Of a stretch of 64,000 nt of DNA, positions 51,429-60,577 are shown in pieces. Location of the stretch: contig NZ_AUCK01000007.1 in assembly GCF_000429725.1 (NCBI RefSeq), forward strand, positions 99,313 to 163,312, given 5' to 3'. Below the pieces are notes generated by a model that was not told the origin of the DNA, did not search any database, and saw nothing but the letters and a program-made list of their open reading frames with translations. This DNA is from Alkalicoccus chagannorensis DSM 18086. Lineage in GTDB: Bacteria > Bacillota > Bacilli > Bacillales > Salisediminibacteriaceae. Numbering within the stretch: position 1 is the first letter of the stretch; every line of letters starts with the position of its first letter. A program made the translations under genes and the position numbers.

Positions 51429-51662
51429 GTGAATAGAGAAGATATGGCCTCGCTGATCCAGAGCGGAGGCGCTCACGTAGAGATATCCACTGTAGAAGAA
51501 GGAGGGCGGACCCTCTATTACATATACTTTTACCCAAACGGCCACGGGGCCCGCAGCTACCTGCAGATCACCGAAAACGATGACATTTACAACTTCGTCC
51601 AAGGTGAACTCGAAGCAAGAGCCGCACGCAGCGAGCCGGACCGCGGCCTCCCAGAAGCCTGA
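51429..51662 (+). CDS. hypothetical protein, 77 aa
   Basis: NREDMASLIQSGGAHVEISTVEEGGRTLYYIYFYPNGHGARSYLQITENDDIYNFVQGELEARAA is a small alpha/beta protein. GTG 51429 has AAAAGGAGAG upstream and starts 19 bp after the LuxR-like gene, so the two are probably an operon. No family recognised. Confidence 0.65.
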   Translation: MNREDMASLIQSGGAHVEISTVEEGGRTLYYIYFYPNGHGARSYLQITENDDIYNFVQGELEARAARSEPDRGLPEA

Positions 51663-51711
51663 GCGGCCCAGCACCGTCCCCCCCTATCCAAACATCTGCA
51701 TGCGTATCACC

Positions 51712-51744
51712 GGAAAACGCCTTCCATCCAGGAAGGCGTTTTCC
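51712..51744 (+). terminator. rho-independent terminator
   Basis: GGAAAACGCCTTCC pairs with GGAAGGCGTTTTCC. Confidence 0.85.
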
Positions 51745-52040
51745 GTTCGTAAGAAAGCAGAATAGATCGTGGGAAGAAGACGGCGGCATTCCACCTAACG
51801 AGCGCCCATGGCTGCTGCCACGGCAGGAATACCAGCTCTGGCGGAGGCAGGAACGGCGTCTGCGTGCATACACGCATGCATCGTCCAGCCCGGACGCGTT
51901 CGCCCTGCTCGGCAGGCACAGCACCGGACCTCCATACACATTCGTTGACGCTGCCGCGCCCTTCAGGAATCCACGCTTCTTTTTCCTGAAAACAGGGTAT
52001 AGAACGAAAGAGATACAAAACAATATGGGGGGCGGCGTCT
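51745..52040. other. gene-free stretch
   Basis: GC-rich sequence with scattered small inverted repeats (for example GCATGCGTGTATGCACGC-like at about 51865). It precedes the metal ATPase gene, whose promoter must lie here. No gene seen. Confidence 0.4.
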
Positions 52041-53957
52041 ATGGCAGAAGAAGTGCTGCGACAGCTTCGGGAACCTGCACGCTGGGAAGCGCTGCGACGG
52101 CACAGAGAAATTCTTGCCGCCGCGGCAGGTGGAATGTTTTTGTTCATCGGTTTTCTGCTCGAACGGCAGGAACTCCCTGCCGCCGCCGTCGCCTGTTTTC
52201 TGCTCGCCTATTCGGTAGGCGGCTACTATAAAGCGAAGGAAGGCTTTTTGGATCTCGTCGAAGACCACCGCCTCAACGCCGAGATTCTCATGGTGCTTGC
52301 GGCCGTCGGAGCGGCCTCCATCGGCTACTGGGAAGAGGGCGCGATCCTGATTTTCATTTTTGCTGTCAGCGGCGCCCTGGAAACCTACACCATGCAGAAA
52401 AGCGAGAAAGACCTGTCCGCCCTGATCTCGATGGCTCCCGATACCGCCGTCCTTCTCGGAGACGACGGAACCCAGCGCGCGGTTCCCATCGACACCGTCC
52501 GGCCCGGTGACCGGGTGCTCGTTAAGCCGAATGAACGCATTCCCGTCGACAGCCGCGTCCTCGAAGGTGCTTCCAGCGTCGATGAATCCGCGCTCACAGG
52601 GGAAGCGGTCCCCGTCGAAAAACACGCCGGCAGCAGCCTGTTCAACGGGAGCATGAACGGAAGCGGCGCCCTCACCGTCGAAGTCGTGAAGCGCAACGAA
52701 GATTCTATGTTCCAGAAAATGATCAGCCTCGTCCAGCAGGCCAAAAGCGAGCGGCCGGAAACACAGCGCTGGATCGAGCGCATCGAAGGACCGTACGTCA
52801 TCACCGTCCTGATCGGCGTCACGCTCATGTTCGTGATCCCATATGGGCTGCTCGGCTGGAACTTCACGGACACGTTTTACCGCGCGATGGTGCTGCTTGT
52901 CGTCGCATCCCCGTGCGCGATCGTCGCCTCCGTCATGCCCGCCATGCTCTCCGCCGTCTCCACGGGCGCCCGGAGCGGCGTGCTCTTAAAAGGCGGCATC
53001 TTCATGGAGCAGCTTTCCAAAGCCGACGTCATCGCCTTCGACAAAACCGGCACCATCACGAAAGGCACACCAGCCGTCACCGATACGTACAGCAGCGGCA
53101 CCAGCCCCGACTGGCTCGCCGCAGCAGGCGCCATCGAACAGCAGTCCAACCATCCACTCGCCCAGGCCATCACCACCTACTGCGACAGCCAGCACCTCGC
53201 AGCCTACCCGCTCGACCAGATTGAAGACATGACCGGATTCGGGGTCAAAGGGTATGCAGGAAGCACCACCTGGGCTGTCGGAAGCCTGTCCTTCATGCGG
53301 CACCTCGGCATCCCTCCGTTGGGTGAGGGATGGGAGGAGGTCAAGACCGGCTGGCAGCAGGCCGGGAAGACAGTCGTCTGTGTCGCCGAGAACGAGCAGT
53401 TTGCCGGGGCATTCGCCATCAAAGATGAACTGCGGCCCGGCATCCGGGAGATGATCGAAGAGTTGAACAACAGTGGGATCGAGACCGTGATGATCACCGG
53501 CGACCAGGAAGCTACCGCCCAGGCCGTGGCCGAAGAGGCCGGCGTGACCACCTGGTCGGCAGAGAGCCTTCCGGAACAGAAGGTGGAAGAAGTGCGGAAG
53601 CTGAAGGAGCGGTACCGCTCGGTCGTCATGGTCGGCGACGGCGTCAACGATGCACCGGCGCTCGCCAAGGCGGATATCGGCATTGCCATGGGTTCCGGCA
53701 CGGACGTCGCCGTGGAGACAGCCGACATGGTCCTGATGAAAAACGACCTGCAGAAGATCAGCCTGGCCGTGACGCTGTCGAGGCGCATGAACCGGATTAT
53801 TGTCCAAAACCTGATTTTCTCCGTCAGCGTCATCGCGCTGTTGATCACGGCCAACTTTTTTCAACAGCTCACGCTGCCGCTCGGCGTCATCGGGCACGAA
53901 GTCAGTACGATCCTGGTAATTTTGAACGGCCTGCGCCTCTTACGGGCGCAGGGATAG
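52041..53957 (+). CDS. heavy-metal translocating P-type ATPase, P1B-4 (PfeT/CtpD-like)
   Basis: A 638-residue P1B ATPase without an N-terminal metal-binding domain. TGEAVPVEK is the actuator motif. ASPCAIVASVMPAML (about 290) gives the SPC metal site of P1B-4 pumps, and DKTGTITKG (about 334) the phosphorylated Asp. MVGDGVNDAPALAKADIGIAMG is the hinge. IGHEVSTILVILNGLRLL at the C-terminus resembles the HEGST site with Gly replaced by Val. This class exports Fe2+, Zn2+ or Co2+. A GGGGGGCGG stretch precedes ATG 52041. The next gene follows 19 bp later. Confidence 0.93.
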   Translation: MAEEVLRQLREPARWEALRRHREILAAAAGGMFLFIGFLLERQELPAAAVACFLLAYSVGGYYKAKEGFLDLVEDHRLNAEILMVLAAVGAASIGYWEEGAILIFIFAVSGALETYTMQKSEKDLSALISMAPDTAVLLGDDGTQRAVPIDTVRPGDRVLVKPNERIPVDSRVLEGASSVDESALTGEAVPVEKHAGSSLFNGSMNGSGALTVEVVKRNEDSMFQKMISLVQQAKSERPETQRWIERIEGPYVITVLIGVTLMFVIPYGLLGWNFTDTFYRAMVLLVVASPCAIVASVMPAMLSAVSTGARSGVLLKGGIFMEQLSKADVIAFDKTGTITKGTPAVTDTYSSGTSPDWLAAAGAIEQQSNHPLAQAITTYCDSQHLAAYPLDQIEDMTGFGVKGYAGSTTWAVGSLSFMRHLGIPPLGEGWEEVKTGWQQAGKTVVCVAENEQFAGAFAIKDELRPGIREMIEELNNSGIETVMITGDQEATAQAVAEEAGVTTWSAESLPEQKVEEVRKLKERYRSVVMVGDGVNDAPALAKADIGIAMGSGTDVAVETADMVLMKNDLQKISLAVTLSRRMNRIIVQNLIFSVSVIALLITANFFQQLTLPLGVIGHEVSTILVILNGLRLLRAQG

Positions 53958-53976
53958 TGGAAGAGGAGGTTTTTGT

Positions 53977-54468
53977 TTGAAGAAGCTGATCGCCGGCCTC
54001 GCCCTGATGCTGGCCGCCTGTACCAATCAGGAAGAGGAGCCGCCGGATATCGAAGGATTCGTGATGGACGAAGACGAGGACCAGGTGCTGGTCGTCGAAG
54101 AGAGCGGAGAGGACGACCCCGCCAGTCACGGCGCCGTGTGGGCCTCCGGTGATACGAGCGGTGCAGCAACCGGAGACCACGTCCAGCTCTGGTACGATGA
54201 CGGCGCCGCAGAATCCTATCCGCTGCAGGCGGAGATTGGACGAATCGATGTCGTCGACAGCATGGACGTCGACGGTGCCGAGCTGGACCGGAGCGGTGCC
54301 CTGCACGAGGCACTGGAAGACCGCGATGTGCGGCGCTACGTACAAGACACGATTGCCTCCCCGGCGCGCATCGCCTACCGGGAAGCGGAGCGTTCCTGGG
54401 AAATCCTGTTCGTCTCCGGTGTCGACGACGACAGCCTGGAAGTCATCATTGCCGACGCACCGTCGTAA
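53977..54468 (+). CDS. putative lipoprotein (DUF3221-like)
   Basis: A 163-residue lipoprotein: KKLIAGLALMLAAC gives a lipobox LAAC (Cys about 15). The mature start DIEGFVMDEDEDQVLVVEES followed by an OB-like strand pattern (GDHVQLWYDDGAAESYP) resembles DUF3221 proteins such as YobA. It starts at TTG with GAGGAGG upstream, and lies close behind the metal ATPase gene, so the two are probably co-transcribed. Highly acidic. Confidence 0.78.
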   Translation: MKKLIAGLALMLAACTNQEEEPPDIEGFVMDEDEDQVLVVEESGEDDPASHGAVWASGDTSGAATGDHVQLWYDDGAAESYPLQAEIGRIDVVDSMDVDGAELDRSGALHEALEDRDVRRYVQDTIASPARIAYREAERSWEILFVSGVDDDSLEVIIADAPS

Positions 54469-54474
54469 ATACGT

Positions 54475-54507
54475 AAAAAAGGAAGCCTCCTAAGGGGGCT
54501 TCCTTTT
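54475..54507 (+). terminator. rho-independent terminator
   Basis: AAAAGGAAGCCTCC pairs with GGGGGCTTCCTTTT. Confidence 0.88.
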
Positions 54508-54533
54508 ATATAGGATAGGATGTCTTCTACAGC

Positions 54534-54685
54534 CGCCGTGGCGCAGCAGGGAGGGGAGAGCGTCTCCAACCGACATCGAAACGGCCCAAAACCGCTTCAT
54601 ACCGGCTCAAAAGAAGCAGTGTGGCTCAAAAAAACGGGAGGCGACCCGCCCGAGTATCCAGGCCGACCTGCTTTTCAGCCGAAGC
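54534..54685 (+). repeat. R2 phased repeat, copy E (diverged)
   Basis: GTGGCGCAGC, ACGGCCCAAAA, ACCGGCTCAAAA and GTGGCTCAAAAAA boxes are present, followed by GGCGACCCGCCCG. The phase is kept only in part. Confidence 0.78.
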
Positions 54686-54726
54686 GGAAATACAGCAGCG
54701 GGACGCGCCGCTGGTCGTTCTCCTTT

Positions 54727-55131
54727 TCAGGAGCGGGCAGCGCCGCCGCTCAGCATCGTCACGGCCGGGACATCGGCCGGTGCCCAGACGAGGGATTGCA
54801 GTTGGGCCCGCGGCATCCACAGCAGTTTCGAATGCTCTGACGGGGATGGGACTCCCTCGATGATGTCGGCCTGCAGGCAGTGCAGGGTGACGACGGCGCT
54901 GCCATAATCATGCGTATGGACGTGCAGCTCGCCCCCGGCCCGGATGCGGCAGCCGAGCTCTTCCTCGATTTCCCGCTCCAGCGCCGCTGCGTGCGCCTCC
55001 GCTGCTTTCACTTTTCCCCCCGGAAACTCCCACACATTTGGCAGCGTCATCGACGGACCACGCAGCGCGCACAGCAACTCCCCTTCCGGATTCTCCATTA
55101 CGGCAGCCACCACGTGAATTTCTTTCGCCAT
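54727..55131 (-). CDS. Nudix hydrolase, (deoxy)nucleoside triphosphate pyrophosphohydrolase type
   Basis: A 134-residue MutT-like enzyme that probably sanitises oxidised nucleotides. The Nudix box GGKVKAAEAHAAALEREIEEELG is at about residues 38-60, with the metal-binding REIEEE. PNVWEFPGGK and SEHSKLLWM (the 8-oxo-dGTPase-like W region) fit the MutT branch. GGAAAGGAG precedes the ATG. It seems to be a single gene, facing the end of R2 copy E. Confidence 0.92.
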   Translation of the reverse strand: MAKEIHVVAAVMENPEGELLCALRGPSMTLPNVWEFPGGKVKAAEAHAAALEREIEEELGCRIRAGGELHVHTHDYGSAVVTLHCLQADIIEGVPSPSEHSKLLWMPRAQLQSLVWAPADVPAVTMLSGGAARS

Positions 55132-55239
55132 TCGCTCAACTCCTTTCCGCCATCACTATAGCATAAAGTGCGGCAGCTTTGATAAAAGAAGAGAGGAGGT
55201 GGCGGTGATACTGCTGCTCCTGTCCGTCGTTCGGCTTCA

Positions 55240-55520
55240 AAGCAGACGTTCAGGGCGAGCGGGCGGTCGCTGCGCGTCAAAGAGCAGTCGCACCGAATCC
55301 GCCGGCGGTCACTCAGAAGTAAGCAGCGGACGTTCGGCAGCTAGGCGGTCACTCAGGAAACCGCAGCGGTCACTCCCCGGCCGCGGGCGGACGCAGCGTC
55401 TCCGAAAACGGCGCTTCGGCTCGCGTCACCTCCCAGCGAAGCCAACCCACCCAAAGCGTCATCTACCCAACCCCTTCCGGTCCCGGCTGCCGGGCAGCCG
55501 CGAGAAAAAGGAAAATATCG
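55240..55520 (+). repeat. R3 phased repeat, copy 1
   Basis: Boxes of the GCGGTCACTC type (variants GCAGACGTTC, GCGGTCGC, GCAGTCGC, GCGGACGTTC) start at 55242, 55263, 55284, 55305, 55326, 55345, 55366 and 55387. The steps are 21, 21, 21, 21, 19, 21 and 21 bp. A shared distal block follows (TCTCCGAAAACGGCGCTTCG, CCCAGCGAAGCCAACCCACC, CGGCTGCCGGGCAGCCG). Confidence 0.92.
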
Positions 55521-55556
55521 GGCAGAAGGTTTCATTCTCTGTCCTTTGTCTGGTTC

Positions 55557-55835
55557 CGGCTCGGACGTTCAGAGCGAGCGGGCGGTCGCTACGCGTCAAG
55601 GAGCAGTCGCACCGAATCCGTCGGCGGTCACTCAGAAGTAAGCAGCGGACGTTCGGCAGCTGGGCGGTCACTCAGGAAACCGCAGCGGTCACTCCCCGGC
55701 CGCGGGCGGACGCAGCGTCTCCGAAAACGGCGCTTCGGATCGCGTCACCTCCCAGCGAAGCCAACCCACCCAAAGCGTCATCCACCTAAGCCCTTCCGGT
55801 CCCAGCCGCCGGCAGCTGTCAGACAGCACCCTGTT
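55557..55835 (+). repeat. R3 phased repeat, copy 2
   Basis: Nearly identical to copy 1, as a direct repeat about 319 bp downstream. Boxes at 55561, 55582, 55603, 55624 and onward keep the 21-bp step. Copies 1 and 2 make up most of the 1.18-kb gap 55132-56310; the rest (55836-56310) holds only the nuclease gene promoter region. Confidence 0.92.
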
Positions 55836-56310
55836 TTTTCGGGAAAAGGTCTGGGAGAAGACCTGCATGATCTGTGACATTCTTCTTGATTTAAACGGAT
55901 GGAGGGGAAAGTGGCAGCATGCTGGGTCCAACGCCTCTCCTCAGAGGCAGGGAAACGCTCCGGATGAATAGAGAAACCGCGTGGATTCAAGGGGGATCAT
56001 CCTGTATGTGGAAGATAATCGCTTCAAAGTTTCTCCGGGACAGCTGCAATCATTTGTTCACGCGATTTGAAAGCGCTGTCATGTACAGCTGTGGAAAAGG
56101 CATCACGCGCCAATATGCACCGTTCAATCAGATGTGAACGTTTGTTCAAGGTGCCTTCGTGCCCGGTATGCCAGCTTATCTGACAAAGCTTCAAACCGGG
56201 ACTTCCGCCGTGTGCAAAAATGTCGGAGTTGTCTGACAACTGCTTTGCACTGGAAACATTCCGTGCTATGCTGTGGCAGTATTACTACAGATTCCAAGGG
56301 GGAATGTCAT

Positions 56311-59300
56311 GTGTCTGCAAAACGTTTACATTTTCGTCGGAGCACAGCCGGGCTTTTATCCGCAGCATTGATTGCGTCAGCCGCGGTCCCTGCTCAAGCA
56401 CAGGGAGGACCACCGAGTGACAGAGGCGGTGGACCGCCGGATCACGCGAACGGGCCGGACCGAACAGTGGAAAGTCTGTCGTGGGAAGATGCTTCCAGTT
56501 TCTACATTGAGTTTGACAAAACGTTTCCGGCGGGACTGTCGCTGGATAACGTTGCTGATGTGACGTGGGAAATAGAAGGAGACGAGCCAGCCATTGCGGA
56601 AACGACTGTGCAGCAGGGAGAGCGTAACGTGCTGCGTGTCGATTTGGAAGAGGAACTGGATACGGATGGTCTGCTGCGGATCAATGACGTAGAAGCACCA
56701 TTTACCTTTGCAGAAGAAGAGGAAGAAGACCTTTTTGAAGGAGCGACGATCGCAGAAGTACGCGGAGCCATGGGCACGACGCAGACATTCACTGGCATTG
56801 TGACAGCTGCGTTTGAAGCAGGCGGACAGACGAATATGTACGTGCAGGATGATACAGGGGCGGTGATCGTCCGTGGCGAAGGACTCGGGGATACGTATGA
56901 AGAGGGAGACCTCGTCACGTTCACTGGAGAAGTGGATGATTATTTCGGCATGACACAGGTGCTGGAGTCGTCCAACGAACTCGTCCGGGCTGGATATGAG
57001 GTACTGGAGCCAGAAGTTGTCGACTCCTCGTTCTTTGATGGAGAAGCGGATGATATTCAGGCACAGCTCGTCACGCTCGAAGACGTGGACGTGGCAGATA
57101 ATTATGATTTTGATGATTTTGCCGCTTCTGATAGCGTTGGAGACTTTATCATGCTAGATGAGATCGGCGAAATCCAGGAGGATACCTCTTATGATACGGT
57201 CACCGGGGTGGTGAATCTGGATTTCGATGAGAACAAGCTGATGCCGAGAAGCTCCTCTGATCTCGTCGAAGACGCGTCGCAGACCCGGCCGGTAGAAGCG
57301 TCGCCGTCCTCCGGGGAAGTAGCTGCCGGCACAGAAGTCGAGCTGCAGAGCGCGACCGAAGGAGCACAGATCTACTATACACTCGACGGCAGTGAGCCGA
57401 CAGAAGACAGCACGTTGTATGAGGAACCGATAGTCATCGACGAGGAAACCCAGATCCGTGCGATCGCCGTCTCGGACGATCTCTCCACCAGTTCGGAAAC
57501 GGTGCTCGATTATACGATCCTTCAGGAAGCGGGAGACGTCACCATCGCTGACATCCAAGGGGAAGCGCATGTTTCGCCGCTGGAAGGTCAGTCCGTACAG
57601 GCGGTGGAGGGCATCGTGACACATACGGAAAACAATGCCTTTTATATGCAGATGGAGGAGTCTGACGGTAACGTCAACACGTCGGAAGGAATCTACGTGT
57701 TCCGAAGTGACCATGGTGTGAGCGAGGGCGATGAGGTGCGTGTCAATGGGACCGTTACAGAGTGGGAAGAAGACGGATTCGATGACAATGATGACCTGAC
57801 AACGACGCAGATTACTGGGTCTACCATCGAGGTGGTCTCCAGCGGCAATGCCTTGCCGGATCCTATCGTGATCGGGGAAGACCGCGACATTCCATCTGAG
57901 CTGCTGACGAATGAAGAGGAATACGACATTGATACGGGGGAAGGCTTCGACGCAGAAAACAATGCGCTCGACTTCTATGAAAGCCTCGAAGGCATGCGCG
58001 TGGAAATTCCAGGTCAGGTTACAGTGACCGGACCACAGTCCTTCCAGGAGCTCACAGTCGTTTCAGAAGAGTGGGGGCTGGAAAATCGGACGCCGAGCGG
58101 CGGTGTGTATCTGGAAGAAAACCCTGAACCGGGACCGGAATTAGTGACCGAGCTCATGTTCGTCAACGTGCCGTTTGGTACCGTGGCAAAAACAGGGGAC
58201 TACTTTGAAGAAGGCATTACCGGCGTCCTCACCTATGATTTCGGCAACTTTAAGCTGGAGCCGACAGAAGACCTGCCGGAGCTGAACGACGGCGGCAACG
58301 AACGCCGCGATGAAACGACCATCGACTTTGACGAAGATCAGTTGACGGTGGCGACATACAACGTGGAAAACTTTGATTTTACACAGACAGAAAAAGCAGG
58401 CAGGCTTGCGGAATCGATGGCGAACGAACTAAACGCACCGGACATCATCACGCTCGTAGAAGTGCTGGATAACAGCGGCACCACCGATGACGGCGTGACC
58501 GCTGCCGACCAGAACTATGAAGCACTGGCTGAAGAGATCAGTGACAGAGGCGGACCTGCCTACGAATACACGGAATCCGAGCCGATTGACATGAATGACG
58601 GTGGAGTCCCGGGCGGGAACATTCGCGTCGGTCATATGTACCGCACCGACCGGGTCGAGCTTCCGGATGACAGCGTCGCACCGAGAGAGGAAGGGCTCAC
58701 GATTGAAGATGATGGCAGCCTGAGCCACGGGACGGGTGTCATTGATCCGACGAACGAGGCGTTTGAAAGTACTCGGAAACCAATCGTATCCGAGTTTTAT
58801 TTCAAAGGTGAACCGGTGTATGTGATCGGAAACCATTGGAACTCGAAGCGCGGTGATTTGGCGCCATACGGCATGGAACAGCCAGCCCTGCAGGGAAGCC
58901 GGGAGCAGCGTCAGGACATTGCGGATGTTGTTGGCAGCTTCATTGCGGAGCTGAATGAGAAAAACGAACAGCCGAACGTCGTGACACTCGGGGACTTTAA
59001 TGATTTCCCATGGTCTGACCCAGTAGAAACACTGGTCGAGCAGGGAGATCTGTACAACGCGATCTTTGAACTGCCGCGCAACGAGCAGTACACGTACAAC
59101 TTTAATGGCGCTTCCCAGTCGCTTGATTCGATTCTTGTTTCCGAGCACCTGCAAGAAGGTATGGATGTTGACTTCATGAACATCAACTCGGAGTTTATGG
59201 AAGAGGATGGACGAGCGAGTGACCACGATCCGGCGATGGTGCAGCTGGAAATTCCAGACATCGATCCGGACTATGACATGGGAGACGTCACACCTCCGGA

Positions 59301-60006
59301 GCTGAGCTTCGTGGATGACGCGCTGCAGGAAGACCCGGTCGTGACGATCGAGCAGGGCAGCGACTTCACCCTGCCGGAAGTCACCGCAGTGGATGACGTG
59401 GACGGTGATATCACGGATCGCATCACCGTAACGGGAGATGAGGTGGATCCGGACAGCGCCGGCACGTATACGGTCCGTTACGAAGCGGAAGATGACGCCG
59501 GCAATACAGGGACGTTGACGCTGGAAGTGGTCGTGACATCGACCGCACCGGCACTGGAAGAATTGGAAAATGGCGATTTTGAAGCCTGGACCGATGACAG
59601 ACCGGACGGCTGGTGGGGCGAGACGACGAACTTTGCCAATTCCCGGGTAGCGCAGTCCGAAGATGCCTTCACCGGCGCATTCTCGGTGGAGCTGGAGAAT
59701 AACCTTGAAAGCGGGGTCCATAACCGCTTTACGACCGAGACGTACCAGCTGGAAGAAGGCGGCGTCTATGAAGTCACCTTCCAGGTGAAAGGCACTGGCG
59801 ACATCCGTAATGCGATGTACGATGCGACCAATGGGAATTACGGTTCGTACAGCAGCTACACGACGCTGGACGACAGTGACTGGACCGAGCTGACATGGAC
59901 GTACGAAGCAAACGACAGTGTGGAAGCCGAGCTGATCTTCTCGGCACGGGAAACTGGAGACGATGTAATCCTGCTGGATGACGTTTCCGTCGAACGAATC
60001 GACTAA
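56311..60006 (+). CDS. secreted multidomain extracellular nuclease / EEP-domain protein
   Basis: A 1231-residue exported protein. The signal peptide (KRLHFRRSTAGLLSAALIASAAVPAQAQ) is at 1-32. Two OB-fold modules (about 145-323 and 410-520) flank a chitobiase-type module (PSSGEVAAGTEVELQSATEGAQIYYTLDGSEPT, about 327-403). An endonuclease/exonuclease/phosphatase domain follows: ATYNVENFDFT (about 681), NHWNSKRGD, TLGDFNDFPWSDP (about 892), ASDHDPAMV (about 969). Then comes a DUF5011-like Ig domain and a carbohydrate-binding-like C-terminus. It probably degrades extracellular DNA for phosphate. AAGGGGGA precedes GTG 56311. Very acidic, fitting a saline habitat. Confidence 0.9.
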   Translation: MSAKRLHFRRSTAGLLSAALIASAAVPAQAQGGPPSDRGGGPPDHANGPDRTVESLSWEDASSFYIEFDKTFPAGLSLDNVADVTWEIEGDEPAIAETTVQQGERNVLRVDLEEELDTDGLLRINDVEAPFTFAEEEEEDLFEGATIAEVRGAMGTTQTFTGIVTAAFEAGGQTNMYVQDDTGAVIVRGEGLGDTYEEGDLVTFTGEVDDYFGMTQVLESSNELVRAGYEVLEPEVVDSSFFDGEADDIQAQLVTLEDVDVADNYDFDDFAASDSVGDFIMLDEIGEIQEDTSYDTVTGVVNLDFDENKLMPRSSSDLVEDASQTRPVEASPSSGEVAAGTEVELQSATEGAQIYYTLDGSEPTEDSTLYEEPIVIDEETQIRAIAVSDDLSTSSETVLDYTILQEAGDVTIADIQGEAHVSPLEGQSVQAVEGIVTHTENNAFYMQMEESDGNVNTSEGIYVFRSDHGVSEGDEVRVNGTVTEWEEDGFDDNDDLTTTQITGSTIEVVSSGNALPDPIVIGEDRDIPSELLTNEEEYDIDTGEGFDAENNALDFYESLEGMRVEIPGQVTVTGPQSFQELTVVSEEWGLENRTPSGGVYLEENPEPGPELVTELMFVNVPFGTVAKTGDYFEEGITGVLTYDFGNFKLEPTEDLPELNDGGNERRDETTIDFDEDQLTVATYNVENFDFTQTEKAGRLAESMANELNAPDIITLVEVLDNSGTTDDGVTAADQNYEALAEEISDRGGPAYEYTESEPIDMNDGGVPGGNIRVGHMYRTDRVELPDDSVAPREEGLTIEDDGSLSHGTGVIDPTNEAFESTRKPIVSEFYFKGEPVYVIGNHWNSKRGDLAPYGMEQPALQGSREQRQDIADVVGSFIAELNEKNEQPNVVTLGDFNDFPWSDPVETLVEQGDLYNAIFELPRNEQYTYNFNGASQSLDSILVSEHLQEGMDVDFMNINSEFMEEDGRASDHDPAMVQLEIPDIDPDYDMGDVTPPELSFVDDALQEDPVVTIEQGSDFTLPEVTAVDDVDGDITDRITVTGDEVDPDSAGTYTVRYEAEDDAGNTGTLTLEVVVTSTAPALEELENGDFEAWTDDRPDGWWGETTNFANSRVAQSEDAFTGAFSVELENNLESGVHNRFTTETYQLEEGGVYEVTFQVKGTGDIRNAMYDATNGNYGSYSSYTTLDDSDWTELTWTYEANDSVEAELIFSARETGDDVILLDDVSVERID

Positions 60007-60017
60007 CGGACACAACG

Positions 60018-60052
60018 ATCCCCCTCCGCCGGCATAGCGGAGGGGGATTTGT
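60018..60052 (+). terminator. rho-independent terminator
   Basis: ATCCCCCTCCGC pairs with GCGGAGGGGGAT, followed by TTGT. Confidence 0.85.
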
Positions 60053-60097
60053 ACGTGGAAAAAGAGACGAGGGTATCTTTCCGTCCATGATCTGTAC

Positions 60098-60370
60098 CCG
60101 GAGCGGACGTTTAGAGCGTGGATTCGGTCGCACCGCGTCGAGGAGCAGTCGCACCGCGCCCGCCGGCGGTCACTCCGAGGGAACCAGCGGTCATTCGGCA
60201 GCTGGACGGTCATTCAGGAAGCCACAGCGGTCACTCACGAACCACGGGCGGACGGACCGCACCCGAAAACGGCGCTACAGGCCAAAGCCCATCTCAACCC
60301 TCATGCACCCAAGCCCTTTTGGTCCCGGCTGCCGGGCAGCCGCGAAAAAGAAGGCCACATCGGGTTGGAC
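60098..60370 (+). repeat. R3 phased repeat, copy 3
   Basis: GCGGACGTTTAGAGCG, CGGTCGCACCGCG, GCAGTCGCAC, GCGGTCACTC, GCGGTCATTC, ACGGTCATTC, GCGGTCACTC and GCGGACGG follow at 20-22-bp steps. The distal CCGAAAACGGCGC and GGCTGCCGGGCAGCCGCG blocks are shared with the other copies. Confidence 0.9.
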
Positions 60371-60540
60371 GCTCGTCCGCAAGTCTGTCGTTTACTCCCG
60401 GAGAAGCCGCGCTTTCTGCAGACAGCGCGGCTTCTCTCCTCCTCCTATAAAGCAGTCCCGCACCCGAACATCCGGAAAACTGTCAAAAGAGTAAAAATAT
60501 TATTTAATTCCCTCTTCTTCTCTGTTAAAATGAAGAAGCG

Positions 60541-60554
60541 TTAAAGCGCTTACA
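60541..60554. promoter_or_regulatory. cre site (CcpA operator)
   Basis: TTAAAGCGCTTACA matches TGWAANCGNTNWCA at 13 of 14 positions. It lies just downstream of a TAAAAT -10 (about 60524) and upstream of the CstA-type gene, where CcpA binding should repress transcription when glucose is present. Confidence 0.75.
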
Positions 60555-60577
60555 ATTACATAGAAGGAGGTTATTTC

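Noticed and set aside
58429..60213. A 594-codon minus-strand frame under the secreted nuclease gene.
   Set aside because: Compositional shadow of the acidic gene on the other strand; no start signal and no recognisable domain.
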